DNA from: an uncultured cyanobacterium
GTDB lineage: Bacteria > Cyanobacteriota > Cyanobacteriia > PCC-6307 > Cyanobiaceae
DNA: 12,600 bases
Direction of reading: 5' to 3'
NCBI GenBank assembly: GCA_903862155.1
Contig: CAIOXF010000176.1
Coordinates: 1 to 12,600, forward strand
The notes under the pieces are model-generated. The model saw only the letters and a program-made list of their open reading frames with translations. It was not told the DNA's origin and did not search any database. Positions 7,155 to 12,600 of this stretch are shown piece by piece (the first letter of the stretch is position 1; every line of letters begins with the position of its first letter). The position numbers and the translations under genes are program-made.

Positions 7155-8981
7155 TCAGAGCAGGCCCCGGCGGGCAGCCTCGATGGTGGGCTGGAGGGTC
7201 GCCAGGAGCTCACTGGCAGCCAGATCACGCTTCTGGCCGCCGGCACGCTCCACCAGTTCCACCTGGCCATCGGCGGCGCCGCGGCCCACCACCACCCGCC
7301 AGGGAATCCCCAGGAGATCGGCGTCCTTGAACTTCACGCCGGCACGCTCGCCGCGGTCGTCGAGGAGGGCCTCGATCCCGGCGCACTGAATCTCGCCATA
7401 GAGCCGCTCGGCCAGCTCGGCCTGCTGGGCATCGGCCACGTTGGCGGGCACCACGATCACCTCGAAGGGCGCGATCGACACCGGCCAGCAGATGCCGTTG
7501 GCGTCGTGGTGCTGCTCCACGGCGGCCTGGGCCAGCCGCGACACGCCGATGCCGTAGCAGCCCATCCACAGGGGCTCATCCACACCCGCCTCGTTGGTGA
7601 AGGTGGCCTCCAGGGCCGCCGAATACTTGCGGCCTAGCTGGAAAATGTGGCCCACCTCGATGCCGCGGGCGGCCTCCAGGGTCTGGCTCGGGTCGTGCTG
7701 GCAGCGGTCACCGGGCTGGGCGGCGCGCAGATCCAGGGTTTGCGGGCAGGAACAGAGCGCCTCGCCCCAGCCGGCACCCACCAGGTGGGTGTCGAGGCTG
7801 TTGGCGCCGCACACGAAGGCCGGCAGTTCGGCGGCGGTGGCATCGGCCAGCCGCAGGAAGCGCTGCTTCCAGCTGCGGGCGCCGTCCAGCACACCATCGG
7901 CCAGATGGGGGCCCAGGAAACCGAAGGGTATTGGCTCGAGGCCATCCTTCGCCGCGGCCTCGGCAGTGAGCGGACTGATGTCGAGCAGGGTGCCGTGCTC
8001 TTCGGAACAAAGGGCCGTCACGGCATTGGCCAGCTTCACGTCGTTGAGCTGCTGATCTCCGCGCAGGGCAATCAGCAGGGGCTGCTGGGCGCCGTCTTCG
8101 AAGCGGGCCAGCAGCAGCAGCACCTTCACGGTTTGGGTGGGATCGAACCCATGGGCACCGCAGAGTTCCCCAATCGAGGATTGGCCCGGGGTGGCGAGGG
8201 CCTCACCGGCCCCAACGGCCCGGGGGCCTCCGGGCAGGGGCATCGCCTCGGGAGCCAGCGAAACAGCCCGCTCCTGGTTGGCGGCATAGCTGCCATCGGC
8301 GCTGGTGAGGATCAGGTCTTCACCGGCTTCGGCCGTCACCATGAACTCCTGGCTAGCGGAGCCGCCGATGGCGCCGCTATCCGCCTCCACCGCCACCGCC
8401 CGCAGACCGCAGCGGGCAAAAATCCGCCGGTAGGCCTGATCCATCGCCGCGTAGGTGCCCTTGAGGCACTCCTCGCTGGCATGGAAGGAATAGGCGTCTT
8501 TCATGATGAATTCGCGCCCGCGCATCAGGCCAAAGCGAGGACGGATCTCATCACGGAATTTGGTCTGGATCTGATAAAGGTTCACCGGCAATTGCCGGTA
8601 GCTGCGCAACAGATCCCCGGCCAGGGCCGTGATCACCTCTTCATGGGTGGGACCAAGACCCAGTTCGCGGCCCTGACGATCCTCCAGGTGGAACATGATC
8701 CCCTCGCCCGCGGTGTAGCCGGCCCAGCGACCGCTGCGCTGCCACAGCTCCGCCGGCTGCAGCTGGGGCAGCAGGGTTTCCAGGGCGCCGGTGGCATTGA
8801 GCTCCTCGCGCACCACGGCCGACACTTTCTGCAGCACGCGCCACAACAGGGGCAGATAGGCATAGATGCCACTGCTGACACGACGGATGTAGCCGGCCCG
8901 CAGCAGCAGCTTGTGGGACGGAATCTCGGCCTCGGCCGGGTCGTCGCGCAGCGTGACCAGCATCAGGCGGGACACGCGCAT
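7155..8981 (-). CDS. proS: Prolyl-tRNA synthetase (bacterial type with editing domain)
   Basis: ProRS charges tRNA-Pro and, in the bacterial form, removes mischarged alanine. The 608-residue protein has class II motif 1 around residues 30-75, the PTHEE loop (111-115), motif 2 as FRDEIRPRFGLMRGREFIMKD (142-162), an insertion (editing) domain at about 225-410, motif 3 as GCYGIGVSRL (474-483), and an anticodon-binding domain at about 505-608. The segment TQTVKVLL (282-289) holds a lysine at the place of the editing lysine known from the E. coli enzyme, so editing is probably retained. ATG at 8981 gives the normal MRVSRLMLVTLR start. It is divergent from the helix-turn-helix gene and lies upstream of psb27. 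Confidence 0.97.
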   Translation of the reverse strand: MRVSRLMLVTLRDDPAEAEIPSHKLLLRAGYIRRVSSGIYAYLPLLWRVLQKVSAVVREELNATGALETLLPQLQPAELWQRSGRWAGYTAGEGIMFHLEDRQGRELGLGPTHEEVITALAGDLLRSYRQLPVNLYQIQTKFRDEIRPRFGLMRGREFIMKDAYSFHASEECLKGTYAAMDQAYRRIFARCGLRAVAVEADSGAIGGSASQEFMVTAEAGEDLILTSADGSYAANQERAVSLAPEAMPLPGGPRAVGAGEALATPGQSSIGELCGAHGFDPTQTVKVLLLLARFEDGAQQPLLIALRGDQQLNDVKLANAVTALCSEEHGTLLDISPLTAEAAAKDGLEPIPFGFLGPHLADGVLDGARSWKQRFLRLADATAAELPAFVCGANSLDTHLVGAGWGEALCSCPQTLDLRAAQPGDRCQHDPSQTLEAARGIEVGHIFQLGRKYSAALEATFTNEAGVDEPLWMGCYGIGVSRLAQAAVEQHHDANGICWPVSIAPFEVIVVPANVADAQQAELAERLYGEIQCAGIEALLDDRGERAGVKFKDADLLGIPWRVVVGRGAADGQVELVERAGGQKRDLAASELLATLQPTIEAARRGLL

Positions 8982-9045
8982 GGCCGGGGAGATCGAAGGA
9001 GCGCGGAAGCTATCACCGCAACTCCGTCGCGCCGAAAACCTCTGC

Positions 9046-9051
9046 TAGGGT
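9046..9051 (+). promoter_or_regulatory. Possible extended -10 element for the HTH-ppa genes
   Basis: TGCTAGGGT (9043-9051) fits an extended -10 pattern (TG-n-TAnnnT), 28 bases before the ATG at 9080. It lies in the 98-base gap between the divergent proS and HTH genes, where a promoter is expected. No convincing -35 is seen. This is a weak call by eye. Confidence 0.25.
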
Positions 9052-9079
9052 CCGCTCCCAACTGTCCAAGCGGCGTCTC

Positions 9080-9583
9080 ATGCTTCCCCATCCCGTACTC
9101 GATCGTTCGACGGGAGCAGGAGCACTGGGCCAAGCCACCGATGCATTCGTGGCCGATGCCCTGGCCGGAGCCGAGGGTGGCAGCGCAGGAGAGGGCGGTG
9201 GTGATGCCCTGATCGGCATCGACGACGTTCAAAAGGCCCTGAACCGCTCGCGCGCCTCGGTGTACCGCTACACCAACACCGATCCGCGCAACCTCAACCC
9301 CCCCTTTAATCCGCGCAAGCTCAACCCCGAGTACCGCAGCGACCAGAAGGACCCGCTGCTGTTCCATCCGAACGAGGTAGCCCGCTTCGCCCGCGACGTG
9401 CTGCGGATCAAGGAAGTCACGGTGGAGGTGCTCAACTCCCCCTCCACAGCCACCCAGCAGCTGCTGGGCGCCATCCTCGAGGAGCTGCGTCACATCCGGG
9501 TGCGCCTCGATGGCCTGGAGAGCCGGCCGGCCGACCTGGTGGCCCGGCGCGAACAGCTGGACCAGTCACGCCCGGCAGCCTGA
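9080..9583 (+). CDS. Helix-turn-helix, resolvase-like conserved protein
   Basis: The 167-residue product begins with a low-complexity Ala/Gly region (to about residue 42). A compact region follows, IGIDDVQKALNRSRASVYRY (45-64), which reads like a helix-turn-helix of the MerR or resolvase N-terminal type: a substrate-entry helix, a turn at Asn-Arg-Ser, and a recognition helix. An Asn/Pro-rich, wing-like loop (about 67-88), LLFHPNEVARFARDVLRIKE (93-112), and a helical C-terminus with a likely coiled coil (126-148) come next. No recombinase catalytic domain is present, so it is not a working resolvase; similar picocyanobacterial proteins have been labelled resolvase on the HTH alone. DNA binding is inferred. 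ppa starts 28 bases downstream on the same strand, so the two are probably cotranscribed. Confidence 0.75.
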   Translation: MLPHPVLDRSTGAGALGQATDAFVADALAGAEGGSAGEGGGDALIGIDDVQKALNRSRASVYRYTNTDPRNLNPPFNPRKLNPEYRSDQKDPLLFHPNEVARFARDVLRIKEVTVEVLNSPSTATQQLLGAILEELRHIRVRLDGLESRPADLVARREQLDQSRPAA

Positions 9584-9611
9584 GGGGATTGTCCCAGCGC
9601 CCCCTGCGCCC

Positions 9612-10172
9612 ATGGATCTGAGCACCCTGCCGGCCAGCCCGGCCCCCGGGCTGGTGAACCTGGTGGTGGAGATCCCAGCGGGGAGCCGCAACAAATATGA
9701 GTACTGCCCCGAAGCCGGCGTGATGGTGCTCGATCGGGTGCTCCACTCCTCCGTGCGCTACCCGTTCGATTACGGCTTCGTGCCCAACACCCTGGCGGAA
9801 GACGGAGCCCCGCTCGACGCGATGGTGATCATGGAGGAACCCACCTTCGCGGGATGCTTGATCCGGGCCCGGCCCATCGGCATCCTCGACATGGTGGACA
9901 GCGGCGCCCACGACGGGAAGTTGCTGTGCGTACCGGAGGCGGGGCTACGCCAGGGCGCTATTCGCTCAATCCGCCAGATCGCTCCGAATCAGCTGGAAGA
10001 CGTGGCGGAGTTCTTCCGCACCTACAAGAACATGGAGGGCAGGCCCACCAAGATCCTGGGCTGGCTCGACGCCGATGCGGTGCCGGCGTTGCTCGAGCGT
10101 TGCATCAGGTGCGCCGCTGGAGCAGAAAGCCCTCGTAGCCCAGGGCCTGAAACACCCGGGCCGGATCGCTGA
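9612..10172 (+). CDS. ppa: Family I soluble inorganic pyrophosphatase with an altered active-site motif
   Basis: PPases split PPi to phosphate and pull biosynthetic reactions forward. From the ATG at 9612 the product is 186 residues. It aligns by eye with the E. coli enzyme: VVEIPAGSRNKYEY (18-31) with Glu20, Lys28 and Glu30; Arg42; YPFDYGFV (50-57) with Tyr54; VDSGAHDGK (95-103) with Asp96, Asp101 and Lys103; and TYKN (137-140) with Tyr138-Lys139. The signature DGDPxD reads DGAPLD here (64-69). The outer aspartates remain, but the middle one, equivalent to E. coli Asp67 that helps activate the attacking water, is alanine (codon gcc, 9807-9809). The C-terminus runs about 15 residues beyond the E. 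coli end with a Pro/Ser-rich tail, because the frame continues into the opposite-strand methyltransferase gene. Activity may be lowered; the protein looks otherwise intact. Confidence 0.93.
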   Translation: MDLSTLPASPAPGLVNLVVEIPAGSRNKYEYCPEAGVMVLDRVLHSSVRYPFDYGFVPNTLAEDGAPLDAMVIMEEPTFAGCLIRARPIGILDMVDSGAHDGKLLCVPEAGLRQGAIRSIRQIAPNQLEDVAEFFRTYKNMEGRPTKILGWLDADAVPALLERCIRCAAGAESPRSPGPETPGPDR

Positions 10173-10833
10173 AGCCAGCCGCCTCCACCAGGGCTGCCAG
10201 GCGGGCTTCGCCAATGGGATGGAGCCCCTGGCTCAGGGGCATCAGGTCTTCGGCGCTGGCCTCCAGGCCACTCGCCCTTTGGAAACCCACCAACGCCGCT
10301 TCCACCTGGGACTGGAGCGGTGAGCGCTCCGGCGCCATCCGATCCACCAGCACCAGCTGACCGCCGGGCTGGAGGCTGCGGGCTAGGGCGGTGAGGAAGG
10401 CGAGCTTGCTGCCGTCATCGGGAAGCGACTGGAGCACCAGCACCGAGAGGGCACCGGCGTAGCGGCCTTCCTCTCCTAACTCCTCCACCGTGGTTTGGCG
10501 CCACTGGATGCCGGCATCCCCAAGCCGCCCCTGGGCCGCCTGGAGCATCTCGGCGGAGGGGTCGATGGCGGTGAGCTGCCAGTCGGGCCGCTGGGCCCGG
10601 GCTTCTACCAGCTCGGCACCGGTGCCGCAACCTGCCACCAGCACTGGCGCCCCATCCGCCGAGGCAAAGGGTGAGGCAGCCAGCAGGGCCACCGCCAGCC
10701 GGGCCAGGCTGGCGTAGCCGGGAATCAGCTGCTGAACGATCAGGTCGTAGCCCTGGGGTGCCGCCACAGCGGGGATGCAGGTGGGGCCAGCGTAGGCAGG
10801 GCTGAACTGGGAACCGGCTTGCCAACACTCCAT
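10105..10833 (-). CDS. Class I SAM-dependent methyltransferase
   Basis: The 242-residue product has a Rossmann-type SAM-binding core. Motif I is VLVAGCGTGAEL (64-75), the acidic end of strand 2 is LTAIDPS (87-93), a motif IV region is LSVLVLQSLPDD (129-140), and the post-motif is LQPGGQLVLVDRM (154-166). The segment YDLIVQQLIPGY (29-40) before motif I resembles the lid helix of CmoA-like and related small-molecule or tRNA wobble methyltransferases. The target cannot be named from sequence. ATG at 10833 gives a 25-residue lead before the lid helix and is the only nearby ATG. It converges with ppa, overlapping it by 68 bp, and diverges from the ferredoxin gene with a 78-base gap. Confidence 0.85.
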   Translation of the reverse strand: MECWQAGSQFSPAYAGPTCIPAVAAPQGYDLIVQQLIPGYASLARLAVALLAASPFASADGAPVLVAGCGTGAELVEARAQRPDWQLTAIDPSAEMLQAAQGRLGDAGIQWRQTTVEELGEEGRYAGALSVLVLQSLPDDGSKLAFLTALARSLQPGGQLVLVDRMAPERSPLQSQVEAALVGFQRASGLEASAEDLMPLSQGLHPIGEARLAALVEAAGFSDPARVFQALGYEGFLLQRRT

Positions 10834-10875
10834 TGCAGGCTGGAGCCAGGCCGCCGGGCCCGCGCCGGTGTGACT

Positions 10876-10881
10876 TAAGTT
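10876..10881 (+). promoter_or_regulatory. Possible -10 element for the ferredoxin gene
   Basis: The gap between the methyltransferase and ferredoxin starts contains one A/T-rich patch, ACTTAAGTTGG. TAAGTT at 10876-10881 matches TAnnnT and lies about 30 bases before the GTG. The same patch contains the palindrome CTTAAG and could serve the other strand too. No clear -35 is seen. Confidence 0.22.
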
Positions 10882-10911
10882 GGCCCCGCTTGTTCACCCC
10901 CTTGTTAGGCC

Positions 10912-11274
10912 GTGCCCACCATCCGTTTTGAACAGGAAGGACAGCAGGTCGGCTGCATCGAGGGCGCCAATCTCCGCAAGGCCGCTCTGGATGCCGGCGT
11001 GAACCCCTACAAGGGTCTGAACAACGTGAACAACTGCGGTGGCCTCGGCCAGTGCGGCACCTGTGTGGTGGAAGTGGTGGAAGGGATGCAGAACCTCTCC
11101 CCCCGCTCCGACGTTGAAGAGGTGTATCTGGCTGATCGTCCGGCCAACTACCGCCTCAGCTGCCGCACCAGCGTGAACGGCGATGTGACCATCCGCACCC
11201 GCCCCTCCAACGCCGTGGGCAAAGGCAGCAACAGCCTGGTGGGTGCCCTCAAGGCCCTGGTGGGCCGGAAATGA
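10912..11274 (+). CDS. [2Fe-2S] ferredoxin
   Basis: This soluble one-electron carrier has 120 residues from a GTG at 10912. Four cysteines that can hold the cluster lie at 42, 48, 51 and 84, spaced C-x5-C-x2-C-x32-C. The context is NNCGGLGQCGTCVVEV and later YRLSCRT. The six-residue first step is closer to adrenodoxin-type or other divergent ferredoxins than to the plant-type PetF of photosynthesis, which has C-x4-C-x2-C. It is therefore unlikely to be the main photosystem I acceptor and more likely a specialised carrier; its partner is unknown. The C-terminus has a Gly/Ser linker and a basic Leu-rich helix (SNSLVGALKALVGRK). The gene is a single transcription unit ended by a strong terminator. 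Confidence 0.9.
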   Translation: MPTIRFEQEGQQVGCIEGANLRKAALDAGVNPYKGLNNVNNCGGLGQCGTCVVEVVEGMQNLSPRSDVEEVYLADRPANYRLSCRTSVNGDVTIRTRPSNAVGKGSNSLVGALKALVGRK

Positions 11275-11301
11275 TCTGAACTCCCAAGCCAAGGGATCCG
11301 G

Positions 11302-11321
11302 GCCCCGCAAGGGGCTTTTTT
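11302..11321 (+). terminator. Rho-independent terminator after the ferredoxin gene
   Basis: A GC-only 5-bp stem (GCCCC with GGGGC) has the stable tetraloop GCAA and is followed directly by six T. It lies 27 bases after the ferredoxin stop and 18 bases before the ArsC-like start. Confidence 0.88.
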
Positions 11322-11339
11322 CATGCACGATTCGCACCG

Positions 11340-11684
11340 ATGAAGCTCTACAGCTACGCCTCCTGCAGCACCTGCCGCAAAGCAATTGCCTGGCTCAAGG
11401 AGCGGGGCATCACCCCAACCCCGATCGACATCACCAACACGCCCCCCAGCGTGGAGGAACTGCAGCAAGGCCAGGCCCAGCTGGGCCGCAAGCGCCTGTT
11501 CAACACCAGCGGCCAGAGCTATCGGGCCCTGGGCTCGGCGGCCGTGCAGGCCATGGACGATGACCAAGCGATCGCCGCCCTGGCGGCTGACGGGAAGCTG
11601 GTGAAGCGCCCCTTCTTGATCACCGATGCGGGTCAGGTGATGACGGGCTTCAAGCCGGAGGAGTGGGAGGCGCTGCTGGGCTGA
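11340..11684 (+). CDS. ArsC/Spx-family thioredoxin-fold protein
   Basis: The 114-residue protein has the length and pattern of the ArsC/Spx/YffB group. An N-terminal strand leads into the CSTC redox motif (Cys9, Cys12) and a helix CRKAIAWLKERG. The segment ITPTPIDITNTPPSVEEL (24-41), RLFNTSGQSYRALG (52-65), and KRPFLITDAGQVMTGFKPEEW (89-109) with the conserved Arg90-Pro91 follow. The second cysteine matches Spx/MgsR-type regulators and YffB-like thiol enzymes rather than classical glutaredoxin-linked arsenate reductase. A true arsenate reductase role is therefore doubtful. It may be a redox-responsive transcription partner or a thiol reductase. It starts just after a terminator and overlaps the opposite-strand gene by 35 bp at its end. 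Confidence 0.88.
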   Translation: MKLYSYASCSTCRKAIAWLKERGITPTPIDITNTPPSVEELQQGQAQLGRKRLFNTSGQSYRALGSAAVQAMDDDQAIAALAADGKLVKRPFLITDAGQVMTGFKPEEWEALLG

Positions 11685-12600
11685 GGTCTGCGCTGAGGTC
11701 GGCCGGTGCTCCGGACCCAGTGGTGAGCTGGTCGAGCTCCTGGATGAGGGCTTCGATCCCGGCGCGGCTGATCTGGCTGATGTAGGTGGTTTTCAGCTCC
11801 TCCAGCAGGGAGCAGAGCAGCTCCTGGGAGCGCTGTAGGGCCGGACCGCTCTCGAGCGCCGCGGCCAGTTCCTCCCAGAACCGATCAATGCAGCGCTGCA
11901 ACAGCTCGAGCTGGCGGTCGTCGCGGCGGGCCAGGCGCTCGCCGGTGGTGCGCGACACCTCCAGCAGGCTCTCCACCATGCCGCCAGCCAACTGCCGGCT
12001 GAGGCCGTTCTCCACCTGCAGCAGGGGCTGGAGCTGGCGCAGCGGCGGCGGCACCATCGTGCGATCCAGGCTCTGGCGCAGGGCATAGCCCAGCAGGTTC
12101 TGCAGATCCGGAGCCAGCCTCGGCGCCACCTGGGCCAGCAGGAGCGGTGCCCAGATGCGCACCAGTTCGGCCAGTTCGCGTTCGTCGTTGGTAGCGGTCA
12201 CGCTCTGGTGGCTGCGCAGGCCCCGCAGTTGCTGGGGCCAGCGGCTGGAGCGGATCAGCGACTGCCCCCCATCCAGAAGCTGCAGGGCCAGCACTTCGAA
12301 CAGCTCCAGGGCCAGCAACGCCACCACGGCGCGGCTCACCACGGCCCGCAGCGGCTCGATATTGATCAGTCGGGCATCCTGCAGCCGCTCGAGCACCGGC
12401 AGGATCCGCAGCCAGCGCCAGAAAGGCAGCAGCAACGGCAGATCGATCCACCGGCGCAGCAGGGCGTCGCGCCAGCGCAGGCCTGGCAGACGGCGCTTCA
12501 GCCGGATCACCCGCAGCAGGATGTCGAGGGCGAAGACGCTCTGGAACAGCAGCAGATCGAGCCGCCAAAAGTGGTCGGTGGGGCGGCCGTTCTCATCGAT
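11650..12600 (-). CDS. Uncharacterised predicted membrane protein, partial at the right edge
   Basis: The frame is open from the stop at 11652-11650 to the window end, giving 316 residues; the true start lies outside. A GTG at 12510 is in frame, but the coding pattern continues upstream (FWRLDLLLFQSVFALDILLR), so I treat the gene as cut. From the visible start, a hydrophobic segment (about 11-30) is followed by a strongly basic loop (VIRLKRRLPGLRWRDALLRR), a second segment (about 51-70) and a third hydrophobic stretch (about 82-100). The remaining 200 residues are soluble, charged and helical, and end in an Ala/Pro tail. I recognise similar cyanobacterial hypothetical proteins but no named domain. 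The arginine-spaced hydrophobic start recalls an ion-channel sensor helix only superficially. Its tail overlaps the ArsC-like gene by 35 bp. Confidence 0.7.
   Translation of the reverse strand: MDENGRPTDHFWRLDLLLFQSVFALDILLRVIRLKRRLPGLRWRDALLRRWIDLPLLLPFWRWLRILPVLERLQDARLINIEPLRAVVSRAVVALLALELFEVLALQLLDGGQSLIRSSRWPQQLRGLRSHQSVTATNDERELAELVRIWAPLLLAQVAPRLAPDLQNLLGYALRQSLDRTMVPPPLRQLQPLLQVENGLSRQLAGGMVESLLEVSRTTGERLARRDDRQLELLQRCIDRFWEELAAALESGPALQRSQELLCSLLEELKTTYISQISRAGIEALIQELDQLTTGSGAPADLSADLSPAAPPTPPA

Noticed and set aside
7106..7270. 55-residue N-terminal extension of Psb27
   Set aside because: It would overlap the proS 3' end and bury the lipoprotein signal peptide inside the protein.
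7647..9212. A 521-codon open frame on the plus strand opposite proS
   Set aside because: It is the antisense shadow of an intact proS. It is rich in Gly/His/Gln, has no domain-like pattern, and runs across the proS-HTH promoter gap into the HTH gene in another frame.
9080..9583. Mobile-element resolvase
   Set aside because: There is no serine-recombinase catalytic domain, no inverted repeats or target duplications nearby, and the neighbours are core genes.
1..12600. CRISPR arrays, tRNA or rRNA genes, insertion sequences, riboswitches
   Set aside because: I looked on both strands by eye and saw no spaced direct repeats, cloverleaf-like segments, transposase frames or long structured leaders. 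Gaps between genes are too short for most riboswitches.

Overview
The window looks like chromosomal core DNA of a high-GC picocyanobacterium (Cyanobium or Synechococcus type). Supporting signs are the photosystem II assembly lipoprotein Psb27, two families known mainly from oxygenic phototrophs (DUF3153, DUF2854), a cyanobacterial-type SSB, and the gene neighbourhood proS-psb27-purA-adenosine kinase. Coding density is very high. I see no insertion sequence, prophage, CRISPR array, tRNA or rRNA.

Layout. Positions 1-2337 (minus strand) hold a DUF2854 membrane protein, argB (N-acetylglutamate kinase) and a DUF3153 protein cut by the window edge, apparently one operon with very tight junctions. 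A 62-residue unknown ORF (2359-2547, plus) sits between this operon and ssb (2552-3016, minus). Next come cobK and cutA (plus, overlapping). They converge on a minus-strand block read as proS, psb27, terminator, purA, adenosine kinase (8981 down to 4171). From 9080 the plus strand carries a predicted helix-turn-helix protein and ppa (inorganic pyrophosphatase). A minus-strand SAM methyltransferase converges on ppa. A [2Fe-2S] ferredoxin with its own terminator and an ArsC/Spx-family protein follow on the plus strand. A minus-strand predicted membrane protein runs off the right edge.

How the genes work together. Most are housekeeping: arginine and purine synthesis, adenosine salvage, corrin synthesis, DNA replication and repair, tRNA charging and PPi removal. 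Photosynthesis (Psb27) and redox (ferredoxin, ArsC-like) functions lie among them. No new multi-gene system is evident.

The points most worth a second look are: (1) the pyrophosphatase has alanine in place of the middle aspartate of its D-x-D-P-x-D active-site motif; (2) three convergent gene pairs overlap tail to tail by 35-68 bp; (3) the DUF3153 protein carries a lipobox-like motif 160 residues into the chain; and (4) the ArsC-like gene starts 18 nt after a strong terminator. Start codons are often GTG or TTG and clear Shine-Dalgarno sites are rare.
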